From positions 1 to 44,917 of the forward strand of contig UCAU01000024.1 in NCBI GenBank assembly GCA_900470445.1: DNA of 44,917 nucleotides, read 5' to 3'. The DNA comes from Hyphomicrobiales bacterium. GTDB lineage: Bacteria > Pseudomonadota > Alphaproteobacteria > Rhizobiales > Devosiaceae. Positions 8,184 to 16,499 of this stretch are shown here, piece after piece (the first letter of the stretch is position 1; each line of letters begins with the position of its first letter). Made by a program: the position numbers and the translations under genes. Below the pieces are notes generated by a model. The model worked only from the letters and a program-made list of their open reading frames with translations, did not search any database and was not told where the DNA came from.

Positions 8184-8539
8184 GGCGAAGTGACGACTGC
8201 CAGAGGCGAGAACGAAGCTGGGCTAGATTGGCGCTCGATGCGTTGCAGGATTTCGCGCATCACTCGAATATCCCCAGACTGCTGAGAAACCGCTGATTGC
8301 AGGTCCGACATAATCCGCGACACAGACGCGTTAGACGCCTCCGCTGCCGACACGCGAAATGTCAGGCTATCAATCTGCTTTAGCCCGGCCAATGCCTCCG
8401 CGCGGAAGTCCATCAGCGTCTTGATATCACCGGTTGTGGACTGCCATGTCATTCCCCAACCTATGGCGGTTGCGGCAAACCCCACCAGAAGGATGATGGT
8501 GTTGATGTTCACTTCGTATTTTCGGGCTGGCCCCTGCAT
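8180..8539 (-). CDS. Membrane-anchored coiled-coil phage protein
   Basis: 119 residues. One N-terminal transmembrane helix (about residues 15-33, TIILLVGFAATAIGWGM) is followed by a predicted coiled coil with regular hydrophobic spacing (DIKTLMDFRAEALAG, then IMSDLQSAVSQQSG). I chose ATG 8539 because AAGGTG lies six bases upstream; a GTG at 8560 would add seven residues. The position directly behind the lysis cassette suggests a lysis accessory or envelope protein. This is inference from place and shape only. Confidence 0.7.
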   Translation of the reverse strand: MQGPARKYEVNINTIILLVGFAATAIGWGMTWQSTTGDIKTLMDFRAEALAGLKQIDSLTFRVSAAEASNASVSRIMSDLQSAVSQQSGDIRVMREILQRIERQSSPASFSPLAVVTSP

Positions 8540-8581
8540 TTCATCACCTTGAACTGTCACTGGATATCGAGCCCCACTGTA

Positions 8582-8609
8582 GAAAGAAGCGGGCGACCGA
8601 AGCCGCCCG
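8582..8609 (-). terminator. Intrinsic terminator after the lysis genes
   Basis: On the minus strand an 8-bp stem (CGGGCGGC with GTCGCCCG, one G-U pair) closes a TTCG tetraloop of the very stable C(UUCG)G type, followed by the T-rich CTTCTTTCT. It lies 6 bases behind the lipoprotein gene stop and should end most late transcripts. Confidence 0.85.
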
Positions 8610-8615
8610 AGATGG

Positions 8616-8822
8616 TTACGGCCGCCAGCCGCAGATGCGCTCGCCGCTCTCGTTCAGAACAATGAGCTGGTCCTTTTCCCCATCCGTCCAGCGCTCGGAA
8701 GCGCCAGCATCAGGCCGGAACGGGCCAACGGTGCACAGGGAGCCGGTCTTAGGAGTGCCGAACCACGTGCATCCGGTCAGCAGCAGAGCACAGAGCAGCG
8801 CCAGGGTGAGTTTCACAGCCAT
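8616..8822 (-). CDS. Small lipoprotein, candidate outer-membrane spanin (Rz1-like)
   Basis: 68 residues with a clear signal peptide and lipobox (MAVKLTLALLCALLLTGC, cysteine at residue 18), so the mature protein has about 50 residues. It overlaps the last 10 bases of the candidate inner spanin gene in another frame, as Rz/Rz1 pairs often do. The mature part is not proline-rich as in lambda Rz1, so the spanin role rests on topology and position. Its stop is 6 bases before a strong terminator. Confidence 0.7.
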   Translation of the reverse strand: MAVKLTLALLCALLLTGCTWFGTPKTGSLCTVGPFRPDAGASERWTDGEKDQLIVLNESGERICGWRP

Positions 8823-9118
8823 CGGTTGAACCTCCGATCACGTTCAGCCTTACCGGCCGGAGTTGAGGGGATGGACCGCACGTCTTCCTTTTTTTCGTGG
8901 ATGACATCGCGGGCATGATTATCGGCTGCGTCCTGTTTAGCCCGCTCGACGGTCGCTCCAGTCTTTCGACCCTTCGCGTAGACGGCCGCCGTAGCGCCAG
9001 CGATCAGCACTGCAATGGCAGCATTGAAGCCAAACAGGCGAATGGCGATCACGGCCGCGACGGCGGAAATGGCGATCCATGACCACCAAGGCAAGAGATC
9101 GAAGATGATATCCATCAT
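8813..9118 (-). CDS. Candidate inner-membrane spanin (Rz-like)
   Basis: 101 residues. The N-terminal half is hydrophobic with two close helices (LLPWWSWIAISAVAAVIAIR, then FNAAIAVLIAGATAAVYA). The C-terminal half is charged (VERAKQDAADNHARDVIHEK), as expected for a spanin stalk. The ATG at 9118 overlaps the endolysin stop as ATGA. Two membrane segments are unusual for Rz, which has one, so a small holin or other lysis membrane protein is a real alternative. Confidence 0.65.
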   Translation of the reverse strand: MMDIIFDLLPWWSWIAISAVAAVIAIRLFGFNAAIAVLIAGATAAVYAKGRKTGATVERAKQDAADNHARDVIHEKKEDVRSIPSTPAGKAERDRRFNRWL

Positions 9119-9591
9119 TTCACCCCCTCAAGGCACAGCCGGCGCTCATCGGCACGGCGGTTGATCAGCCCTTGGATGACCTTGCCCCCAGCGCGATTCC
9201 AGCGAACAATGGCTTCGCAGGCACCGCGGATATCGCCGGCATTGGCACGACGAGCGACTGTGGACCCACAGAAGCCCTTGGGGCCGGTGCCGATGTTGTA
9301 GGCCAACGACAGGAAGGCCACATAGGACTTGTCGGGGATGGCATCGGGCTTGGTCAGGCAGCGGCGCATGCCGGTCTCGAACTCAATCAGAGCATCGCCC
9401 AGCATCGCCTTGCATTCGTCCACGGTGTAGCTGTCGCCCAGCTTCACGCCACGGGTTTCGCCAAAACAGACGGTGGGGATGCCATGGGCCAGCTTGTCGG
9501 GATAGGCCACCAGCTTAAGGCCCTCCCATCCGCTGACCAGCGCGATTGCGGCCATAAGTACGGCGGCAGACTTCTTGAGACGGCTAGCCAT
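9115..9591 (-). CDS. SAR endolysin, GH24 (T4/P21-type) lysozyme
   Basis: 158 residues from ATG 9591. The N-terminus (KKSAAVLMAAIALVSGWEG) is a weakly hydrophobic Ala/Gly-rich segment typical of a signal-arrest-release anchor. The active-site core is GWEGLKLVAYPDKLAHGIPT: E23 and D32 match the catalytic Glu and Asp of T4-type lysozymes, and T40 may serve as the conserved Thr with a two-residue insertion in the loop. The enzyme cuts the GlcNAc-MurNAc backbone. Its start overlaps the holin-like gene stop (TGATG). Confidence 0.9.
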   Translation of the reverse strand: MASRLKKSAAVLMAAIALVSGWEGLKLVAYPDKLAHGIPTVCFGETRGVKLGDSYTVDECKAMLGDALIEFETGMRRCLTKPDAIPDKSYVAFLSLAYNIGTGPKGFCGSTVARRANAGDIRGACEAIVRWNRAGGKVIQGLINRRADERRLCLEGVK

Positions 9592-9839
9592 CACAGGTCC
9601 TCGTAGTGTTTATCAAGGGGATCGGGTGGGGTGATCTGCCGCTGCGCCACGAGCCGAGCGATGAATGCTCCGGCCACCGTCAGGCCAGACAGCACGGCAA
9701 AGGTGCGGTCGGGGATGGCAACAAAGCTGGGCATGAAGGGCAACGCCACCTCGAGCCCGGACAGAACAGCGGCCAGCAGCATCAACCGCACACTCCACGC
9801 ATGCGAAAGCACCACCCGCCAATTGGGGATGAGGTTCAA
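9591..9839 (-). CDS. Holin-like small membrane protein
   Basis: 82 residues from a TTG at 9839, which has AGGAG (9846-9850) at proper spacing. A longer reading to 10001 adds 54 residues of low-complexity, non-membrane sequence. Two transmembrane segments are visible (LMLLAAVLSGLEVALPF and FAVLSGLTVAGAFIARLVA), with a charged tail. The opening NLIPNWRVVLSHAWSVR recalls proteins found beside endolysins in alphaproteobacterial phages. Placed directly before the SAR endolysin, it is the best holin or pinholin candidate here. Confidence 0.7.
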   Translation of the reverse strand: MNLIPNWRVVLSHAWSVRLMLLAAVLSGLEVALPFMPSFVAIPDRTFAVLSGLTVAGAFIARLVAQRQITPPDPLDKHYEDL

Positions 9840-9988
9840 GGCAATCTCCTGATGATGTGGGAACTTTGAGCCGCTACCCCGCTTTGATGGAGCAGGAGGG
9901 CGCTGGATAATTTCAGGGTGGAGAGGGTCGAGAAGGGCAATAACTGGCCGAACTAGATTTGAGGCGTTGCCGGTGCTATGGAAAAGCC

Positions 9989-10240
9989 ATGACCCGAACA
10001 TTCGTCAACGCTGTTTTGACCGCCACGCTGCCCCTGCGCCGCATGGTCTTTGCCGCACCTGCCTCACCAAATGCCAGGGCATGGCATACGGTCGATGACG
10101 CATGGTCAGACTTCCGCAAGGATCGGCGCTGGGATGATGCAATGCACAGGTGGCGGTATCGGCGCGTCTATTTTACTGATGCAGAGGAAGCTGCCCGATT
10201 TCGCGCGGGGAAGGCCTCGCAGGAAGATCGAAGCGTCTAG
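9989..10240 (+). CDS. Hypothetical protein on the opposite strand
   Basis: About 83 residues, rich in Arg, Trp and Tyr, with WHTVDDAWSDFRKDRRWDDA and YFTDAEEAARFRAGK. It is a plus-strand island inside the minus-strand late block and converges on the SGNH gene with a 4-base stop overlap. An ATG at 9959 in the same frame is also possible. No good Shine-Dalgarno is seen. The composition looks protein-like, but no family is recognised. Confidence 0.45.
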   Translation: MTRTFVNAVLTATLPLRRMVFAAPASPNARAWHTVDDAWSDFRKDRRWDDAMHRWRYRRVYFTDAEEAARFRAGKASQEDRSV

Positions 10241-11724
10241 CATTCCTCGATTTCGATATAGCCAGTGACCATTTCCGGGGATCCACCAGTAGCCCGCATG
10301 ATTTGGATGAACCGGCCCAACGGGTCAGGCGTCACTGTTATCGGCGTCTCTGAATAACCTGCGGCCATCGTCGCCAGCGCAGTGGTTGCTGGGTGGCTGG
10401 TGGCTTCCTTGATGGTCAAATCATGGCTCAAATAGCGGCCGAGCACCCGGAACTTGCTATTCCTGACCCCCAGCGACAGCACTGGATTGACTGCGCTGGC
10501 CGGGACGTAAGAGGCCAAACTGTGGCGCGTGACCGAAGGAACCGTTTTCTCATAATATGGCACGCTCGCCATATAGGACCGGGCCAAGTCCAGCCGAGCG
10601 GTATAGTCGGTGCTGCCGGGGAAAGGCGTGAACAGGATGGGCGTGGCGCCGATCGCTTGGATTTTACCGATAAGAACTGCAAGGTTTTGGGCGAAGGTCG
10701 CAGCGCTCACCGAGGACGCGATATCGTTCGTTCCGACGATCAGCCACACAAAGTCGAATGGAGCGACGGCGGCAACATCGGCATCAAACCGAGCGATGAG
10801 ATTGTAAGACGCATGCCCGCCTACGCCGGATGTCGAGAAAACCGCATTGGGCAACCGGGCAGCCAGACGAGCGGCGGGGCCAAGCGGATCGTAAACCCAG
10901 CTATCCCCGAATACCATGTGATTGCCGTAATCTAGGCTCGCGGGCGGCAATCCCTCCTGAGCCAAAATTGTCAGGTCGCTAACCAGGAACGCATCAGTTG
11001 TACGCGTGAGGCTTATGCCGACTTCGCCGGGTGCGTAGAAGTCGATTTCATGGCGCCCCGCAGCGGCAGTCTTTATCGTCCGGGTCGCGATGATCACGCC
11101 CTCGTAGACAATAGTCAGGTCAATGTTCGCCGTTCCCACAGTGCCTTTTGAGCATTCGAACACCAGCCGATAGATGCCAGAACGAGCAGGCTTAAACCCC
11201 CAATATGCACCCCCGCCAGCACCAGACGGGGTGATGGTCCATCCATAGTTGGAGTTGACGGAGCCAGGGTTCCCGAAATCGTTGGTTGCATTGGCCGTGA
11301 CGGTAGCCGGGGGATCGACGCGCGGTGGGCGCTGGTACACCTTCCGCCAGACAGCCATATCCTGACGCAGGGCGTGGTCTGCCATGGCATTATAGCCGCG
11401 TGCATTCGGATGGGCGTTGTTGTCCCAGAATGACCATGCGTTGAGACCGGCGGCGATGTCGCACGGCAACGGTTCCCGCAAATGGCAGGTTCCAGACGCG
11501 GCAGAGCCGACAACTGCCGTGTAATACTGACCATCAGTCCCCAAGAGTACGATCAATTGGGTTCCGGGGGCCGTCCCGGTGTAAGAGAAATTCATATCAC
11601 CGGCCGCTGCCGGGGCCACTATGTTGAACGCTATGGTGCCGCCATCGACGCCGACGACGAAGCCGAAGCCCTTGGCGCAGCCGAAATGAAAGTCGATCAC
11701 GCGCTGGCGCAACGAAATAGTCAT
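10237..11724 (-). CDS. SGNH/GDSL hydrolase, probable tail or receptor-modifying protein
   Basis: 495 residues. An N-terminal region (1-130) is followed by a beta-rich module (about 140-255). The SGNH hydrolase core has block I FGDSW (GDS at 273-275), a block II glycine in SGVGG (299-303) and block III GTND (331-334). TSHPATTALATMA near the C-terminus could supply block V. A second, better block-V-like motif, DNNAHPNARGYNAMA, lies at residues 101-115, ahead of the catalytic core. Phage SGNH enzymes usually de-acetylate surface polysaccharide during adsorption. It follows the tail-fibre gene with an ATGA overlap and is the last structural gene before lysis. Confidence 0.85.
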   Translation of the reverse strand: MTISLRQRVIDFHFGCAKGFGFVVGVDGGTIAFNIVAPAAAGDMNFSYTGTAPGTQLIVLLGTDGQYYTAVVGSAASGTCHLREPLPCDIAAGLNAWSFWDNNAHPNARGYNAMADHALRQDMAVWRKVYQRPPRVDPPATVTANATNDFGNPGSVNSNYGWTITPSGAGGGAYWGFKPARSGIYRLVFECSKGTVGTANIDLTIVYEGVIIATRTIKTAAAGRHEIDFYAPGEVGISLTRTTDAFLVSDLTILAQEGLPPASLDYGNHMVFGDSWVYDPLGPAARLAARLPNAVFSTSGVGGHASYNLIARFDADVAAVAPFDFVWLIVGTNDIASSVSAATFAQNLAVLIGKIQAIGATPILFTPFPGSTDYTARLDLARSYMASVPYYEKTVPSVTRHSLASYVPASAVNPVLSLGVRNSKFRVLGRYLSHDLTIKEATSHPATTALATMAAGYSETPITVTPDPLGRFIQIMRATGGSPEMVTGYIEIEEC

Positions 11725-12533
11725 CCGCGTATGCCCTCCAGCAGCACATTGCCGGCCGCGATATTGCCTGACGCAAATATGATCTGGATGGCGTTGCGAG
11801 CGGTAGAGCTCAACCGGATGCCGCCAAAACTGGTGACAACGCCCGCCGCCGCGTCACTAAGCCCGAAGCTTTTGCCGTCAGAGAACATTCTCGATGCCTG
11901 ATTGAACTGGTGCAGCACGATGTCGAAAGACAGGCCTTCTTCGCTTGCCCCTGTCGCATTGCCGATTGTCGTGCCCGACAGGAAAAGCGAAGTACTCACC
12001 GAAGACACTGCATTAAGCCCCGTCGATACGCCTGTGACGGTCTGCGTGAAGTAGTCCCCGGCCCCGGCATCAAAGGATGAGCCGTTGTTCGTGCTGGTGC
12101 GCAGTCCAACGGTAACTGCATCGGTGGCAGGACGGACGTAGCCACTGATCCGAAGCACCCGATACGCGCTCAACCCCGTTGCCGTCCAACTGGCCGCGCC
12201 CGCTATCGTTGTGTTGCTGATCAACTCCCAGGACTGCGGACGCAGGGTTACGTTGGCGTCCCCCATCGTAATGGTGCGGGTCGTCGCAGTGGACATGTAC
12301 TGGAGATCGAAGGCCAGGAGCTTGGTGGGATCAGCGGTGTTCTCGTACCGCCAAGTTCCATCAAGAAGCCGCGCCGTGGTTCGGCCTGTTCCACCTGCGG
12401 TGATGGGGCGAGCAGCGTTGGCGTCGGTTACCAGATCGGCCACCATAGCGTTCTGCTTGGCGCTCTCAATCGTCGTATTAGGGGCAGCATTGACCCAATC
12501 GGGCGAATACACCCCGCTACCGTTTCTTGGCAT
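11721..12533 (-). CDS. Tail fibre/appendage protein
   Basis: 270 residues starting MPRNGSGVYS, a common opening of phage tail-fibre proteins, followed by ITAGGTGRTTA, a fibre-shaft motif. The body is Ser/Thr/Gly-rich beta sequence with few charges and no cysteines. The C-terminal part probably forms the head or receptor-contacting domain. It overlaps the SGNH gene start by ATGA, which suggests that both belong to the adsorption apparatus. Confidence 0.75.
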   Translation of the reverse strand: MPRNGSGVYSPDWVNAAPNTTIESAKQNAMVADLVTDANAARPITAGGTGRTTARLLDGTWRYENTADPTKLLAFDLQYMSTATTRTITMGDANVTLRPQSWELISNTTIAGAASWTATGLSAYRVLRISGYVRPATDAVTVGLRTSTNNGSSFDAGAGDYFTQTVTGVSTGLNAVSSVSTSLFLSGTTIGNATGASEEGLSFDIVLHQFNQASRMFSDGKSFGLSDAAAGVVTSFGGIRLSSTARNAIQIIFASGNIAAGNVLLEGIRG

Positions 12534-12544
12534 TTGCCCGTCTC

Positions 12545-13489
12545 CTAATTGCTGAAAATGCTATCGGCGCCGCTGTTGAAATTGCTGCCGCTGCTGCCGG
12601 AGTTGCGATCTTGAGCCGGCCTTATCAGGGTCTTTCCAGCGGCCAACGCTGCCGCGATGCTCTGCGCATTGATGGGGCCGCCGATTGCTTGCCGATTGGC
12701 GCGGTACGCGTCCATGTTCTGGCCGCTGTGATAGGCGGCATCGAACGCGCGGGATGGGGAGTTTGCCGCGCGCATCAAGGTCACTGGGGACGCGCCGAAG
12801 CTGTTGACTGCAATAGCGCTTGTGCCGCCGGGCTGCATGCCTTGGAGAACGGTTGGGGCCGCTCCGATGTTCTTTGCCATTAGGGACTTTGCGAAAGCCG
12901 TCCGGCCTGCAACGCTGCCCAATTGCCCGAGCGCGCGCATAATTCCTGGGGCGCTTTTGTCTTTTTCCGCGGCGCGCATGATCTGGGCGCCCGGCAGCTG
13001 CTTGACGGGCTGCATTGGAGCGCCCCCCATGGCACCATGCTTCTTGGCATAGTCCAATAGGCTGGTGCCGTAGGCATCGGAGGGATTGTACTTGCCGCCG
13101 GTCTTGAGGAACTTTGCCGCGCCACCAATGCCGCCTAAATGCGCCATGGCCCGGATAGCCTCGGGGGTGATGGTTGCGCCGCCGATGTTCTGGCCGATGT
13201 AGGAATTCAACCCCATGGCCTCGGCCTGGCGGTCAATATCGTTGAAGTGCCACGATTCAACTGCCTGCTGAGCGGTTGGATCGGCCATGAACTGGCCCGG
13301 AGTCATGCTGGCTGGGATGATGCCCGCGTTCTTGGCGTCCTCAAGCCGGGCCTGCCCGAACTGCAGCCTGCCAAAGTGCCCCGCTTTGCCACCGGAGCCG
13401 ACTTCGCTGTTTTGGGCAGACCAGTTGCCGCCGCTCTCTGTGCCGATGAGTGACGAAAGAAAGCCGCCACCAGCATTGTTTCCGGCCAT
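12545..13489 (-). CDS. Virion-associated lytic transglycosylase-like protein
   Basis: 314 residues. The N-terminal part (LSSLIGTESGGNW, then GRLQFGQARLEDA) has the E-S-G-G and G-x-x-Q pattern of SLT-type transglycosylases, with Glu18 the candidate catalytic acid. The rest (LDYAKKHGAMGGAPMQ onward) is Ala/Gly/Gln-rich and probably structural. Such enzymes open the peptidoglycan for DNA entry. A terminator lies just upstream, so the gene may have its own promoter or rely on read-through. Confidence 0.75.
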   Translation of the reverse strand: MAGNNAGGGFLSSLIGTESGGNWSAQNSEVGSGGKAGHFGRLQFGQARLEDAKNAGIIPASMTPGQFMADPTAQQAVESWHFNDIDRQAEAMGLNSYIGQNIGGATITPEAIRAMAHLGGIGGAAKFLKTGGKYNPSDAYGTSLLDYAKKHGAMGGAPMQPVKQLPGAQIMRAAEKDKSAPGIMRALGQLGSVAGRTAFAKSLMAKNIGAAPTVLQGMQPGGTSAIAVNSFGASPVTLMRAANSPSRAFDAAYHSGQNMDAYRANRQAIGGPINAQSIAAALAAGKTLIRPAQDRNSGSSGSNFNSGADSIFSN

Positions 13490-13500
13490 TGTTCACCTCA

Positions 13501-13529
13501 AAGAAAAGCCCCAGCTTGTGGCCGGGGCG
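13501..13529 (-). terminator. Intrinsic terminator between late gene groups
   Basis: On the minus strand an 8-bp stem (GCCCCGGC with GCTGGGGC, one G-U pair) and 5-base loop are followed by TTTTCTTT. It lies between the ejection-protein gene at 13738 and the transglycosylase start at 13489, so it should reduce expression of adsorption and lysis genes relative to upstream genes. Confidence 0.8.
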
Positions 13530-13552
13530 CGAAATGCATATGTTGTGGAGCT

Positions 13553-13741
13553 ATGCAGATTGATCAGAAGCCGACCGAATACCGGGCAACCCCAATGAAG
13601 GGGGAGCCTATTTTCTTGCCTGGAGGTCTAAAGACGCTCGGGGTATTCGCTCTATCCATCGCAATTGGGCTTGGAGCGGCTGTCCTGACCAGCCCGATCT
13701 ACTATTTCACGTGTTATTTCGTGACCAAGAGCTGCGCCTAG
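13553..13741 (+). CDS. Small membrane protein on the opposite strand
   Basis: 62 residues: a polar N-terminus followed by one or two hydrophobic segments (TLGVFALSIAIGLGAAVL, then SPIYYFTCYFV). A GGAG lies a short distance before the ATG. It is a plus-strand island in the minus-strand late block, starting just past the terminator and ending inside the stop of the neighbouring gene. This is the arrangement of a moron gene expressed from the prophage. Function unknown. Confidence 0.55.
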   Translation: MQIDQKPTEYRATPMKGEPIFLPGGLKTLGVFALSIAIGLGAAVLTSPIYYFTCYFVTKSCA

Positions 13742-15342
13742 TTCAGTGCCAGCATCCTCGCGATCGCGGGGTTTATTTGTGGGGCTTGACTGCCCTGCGC
13801 CGCAATAAGGGCCTGAACAACCGGTGCGATTGCCTGATTGGCTTGCGGTCTTGCCTGACCGGACAGAAGAGCCTCCATAACCGCTTTCTGAGCATTACTT
13901 GCGGTCATCTTGGTTGCAGCGCCGCGCGCCGCGAGGCCTGCGCCCATCGTACCTGCAGCAGCAGCAGCGCCGACTACAGGCCCGCCGGCCGCATTTCCGA
14001 TCATGAATGGCACACCGGCGCCAGCGCCAAACGATACCGCGCCGGTCGGGGCCAGCTTGCCCACCAAGCGCAGTGCATTCTCTACGGGACCGCCTTGGGC
14101 AACGCGGGTAATGGCGTCGATTTCGGGCTGTGACAGCCCCCGCAACTGGCCCTTGATGATCTGGCGCTCCAGACCGCGAAACTCGGTGCGCAGGGCATTC
14201 TCAAACCCTGAACCTGAAAACTGTCCAGCGCGGGAGCCGGCAAGCTCGATGGCTTGCTCGATCAGTTCGCCCTTCTTGGCGCGGCTGTAGATTTGGTTGG
14301 CAACACCGATCTGCGGGGCCAATGGGTCAAGGAAGCTGTCAAACTGCTCTAGCATCATCGTCGCGATGCGCCGCTCGCCCGGCTCGGTGCTTTTGGCGGC
14401 ATCGGAGAGAACCTTGCGCACGGCCTGTGCCTGGGCAATGTCCATCGTTCCCGACGCAAAATCATCAAAGGTGTTGAGGACGCCCTGAATACGCGGATAT
14501 GAGGCATTGACGCGACCGGCAGGAGTGATGAGCCCCTCTGCCGTGGCAATGCCCTTCATGGTCTGGTTGAGCGCTGTAGTGGCTTGCTGAGGCGCTACAA
14601 CGCCAGAAGCCCGAGCAGCATCATACAACGCGCCGGCCTCTTGCTTGAGCTGCTCAACCGTTGGCGCCGCGCCTTGTGCGGACTTGCTGGCAATGGCGCC
14701 CCCCAAAGCCCCGAGGAATCCACCTGTTCCGGCGCCCCACGCAGCGCCTTCAATCGCGCTGCCCACCTTATCGTCCGTGCCGGTGCCGAGGCCGTGCAAG
14801 CCGCCGTAGGCCGCGCCTTCTGCAGCACCACGTATGCCCATGGACGCGATAGTGGGTTTGGCGGCGTTCATGAGTGTAACACCCGCCTTGGAAAGGCCTA
14901 GGCCCGTCCCGACAGCGCCAACGAGATTGCCAACTGTCGATGCAATCGGGCTGGCCTCCGCTGCTTGCGCATCGGCTTGGCGGTTCTTCTCCACTGCTTG
15001 GTTCCACGACCGGCCCGGGTCGAACGGCTTTCCTTGCACTGCGTCGATGCCCATCTCGATGGGGGACATCAGTGTCCCGAGGATTTCATCACCAAAGCCG
15101 AAGGTCATGCCCTGCATGGCGCCAGATTGGAAAGCGCGGCCATGGTCCCCGCCAAGGCTTGGCGGCTGCTCAGCGGCCGGAATGGGTGACGTTGCAAGCG
15201 GCGGCACAGAAACGCCGTCCATGGCCGCCCCTGCCCTGCCCTCCATCTGGCGATACGCCTCCCCGAGCTTTCTCACGTTTTCAGTGTCGCCCGCGGCGTG
15301 GGCACGCCGGATGCCCTCTGCGATTTGCTCAAGAGTAGCCAT
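13738..15342 (-). CDS. Ejection/internal virion protein candidate
   Basis: 534 residues. A short helical start (ATLEQIAEGIRRAHAAGD) is followed by very Ala/Gly-rich, weakly hydrophobic stretches around residues 150-220 and 430-485 (GAGAGVPFMIGNAAGGP), separated by a helical middle (KVLSDAAKSTEPGERRI). This is the look of podovirus ejection proteins, which leave the capsid and form a channel through the envelope. It overlaps the previous gene stop by TGATG. The assignment rests on composition and order. Confidence 0.65.
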   Translation of the reverse strand: MATLEQIAEGIRRAHAAGDTENVRKLGEAYRQMEGRAGAAMDGVSVPPLATSPIPAAEQPPSLGGDHGRAFQSGAMQGMTFGFGDEILGTLMSPIEMGIDAVQGKPFDPGRSWNQAVEKNRQADAQAAEASPIASTVGNLVGAVGTGLGLSKAGVTLMNAAKPTIASMGIRGAAEGAAYGGLHGLGTGTDDKVGSAIEGAAWGAGTGGFLGALGGAIASKSAQGAAPTVEQLKQEAGALYDAARASGVVAPQQATTALNQTMKGIATAEGLITPAGRVNASYPRIQGVLNTFDDFASGTMDIAQAQAVRKVLSDAAKSTEPGERRIATMMLEQFDSFLDPLAPQIGVANQIYSRAKKGELIEQAIELAGSRAGQFSGSGFENALRTEFRGLERQIIKGQLRGLSQPEIDAITRVAQGGPVENALRLVGKLAPTGAVSFGAGAGVPFMIGNAAGGPVVGAAAAAGTMGAGLAARGAATKMTASNAQKAVMEALLSGQARPQANQAIAPVVQALIAAQGSQAPQINPAIARMLALN

Positions 15343-16499
15343 CAGAGCCCGTAGCCTTTCAGGATATCGTCAATGTCGGCTGGGGGGGATTGGTTTGGGG
15401 CGACGGGCTGCGCAGCCCCTTCGAAATCGGCCAGCGGGTTGGGAATTGCCGCCTGTAGCGCTGCACCTTCGGCCGGCGTGATTTCCCGGCTTGCTACCTG
15501 CTGAGCGATAGCAGCTTGGGCCATCGTGTACTCATTGACCGCACGGGCAGTCTGCAAGATGATCTGGTTGCCCCCAGGCTGGTTGGCAATGGCAGGGAGA
15601 GACTGCTTGAACAGCGCCAAATCGGCGTCGGACATGGTTCCGGAGCCGGGCGGACGTTGACCGGGCACCATCTGGTTGATGAGCGCCTGAGCCGCCTGCA
15701 CCTCGCTCAGGCCATCCATGGGGATACCGAACTGACCGGCCATCTGGACAAACGAACCTGCGGCGCCTTGCGGCGCAGTGGTCAACAATTCCTCCAACTT
15801 TCCGAGACGCATGTTGTTGCTGGCAGCATTCCGCCCGGCGTCAATTAGAGCGGCCGTCTGTTCGCCTAGATCGGTATCAACCTTCTTGTAGAAGTCAGAC
15901 GATCCGCCCATGTTGTTATTGACTGTGACGCCGCCCGCGCCGGGCTTTGCCGCTAGCCAGTCCTGCAGTGTTCCGGTGAAACCCTGAGTCTTGGCCACTT
16001 CATATTCCCGCATGTCATCGGTCGGCGTCACAGCCGGCTTAGCCGTAAGCGCATCGATCTGGGCGCGCTTGTACTCAGCGTCCAGTGGCGCAGCGTCCAG
16101 AGCCAGTTGACCGGCCTGCAACTGTTGCTGACGAAGCGGATCGTTCTGCTGCATTTCAGCGCCCAAAAGGGCCTGCAATACCGCCGAAGAACCAGGATCG
16201 GACGTAACCCACTCGTTACCCAATGCGCCTCCAATATCGGCCATGGTCGGGTCAGGATTGCCCATCAGCGCATCAAGCACGGCCTTGCGGGATACCGCAC
16301 CTTCTTCCTCGCCTTGTCTCGCCTTGGCAACGTAGGAATTATGCAAAAGAGCCTCACCGATGCGGTTCAGCCCCTCCCCAAGATTCTGCGGCGTGTTCGC
16401 CTTGCTGGCCATGGCCGCTGCAATATCTGCATATCGCTTCACACTGGATGGGCTGGCTTTTTGGCCATTGGAACCCCACGAAAAAGGCTGAATGGCCAT
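15342..16499 (-). CDS. Second ejection/internal virion protein candidate
   Basis: 385 residues, Gln/Ala-rich and mainly helical. The N-terminus (AIQPFSWGSNGQKAS) is followed by helices with many alanines. The C-terminal third has GTMSDADLALFKQSLPAIAN, then PGGNQIILQTARAVNEY, a block I associate with podovirus internal proteins. It shares TGATG junctions with both neighbours. The probable role is in DNA ejection or the inner core. No enzyme motif is visible. Confidence 0.65.
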   Translation of the reverse strand: MAIQPFSWGSNGQKASPSSVKRYADIAAAMASKANTPQNLGEGLNRIGEALLHNSYVAKARQGEEEGAVSRKAVLDALMGNPDPTMADIGGALGNEWVTSDPGSSAVLQALLGAEMQQNDPLRQQQLQAGQLALDAAPLDAEYKRAQIDALTAKPAVTPTDDMREYEVAKTQGFTGTLQDWLAAKPGAGGVTVNNNMGGSSDFYKKVDTDLGEQTAALIDAGRNAASNNMRLGKLEELLTTAPQGAAGSFVQMAGQFGIPMDGLSEVQAAQALINQMVPGQRPPGSGTMSDADLALFKQSLPAIANQPGGNQIILQTARAVNEYTMAQAAIAQQVASREITPAEGAALQAAIPNPLADFEGAAQPVAPNQSPPADIDDILKGYGL

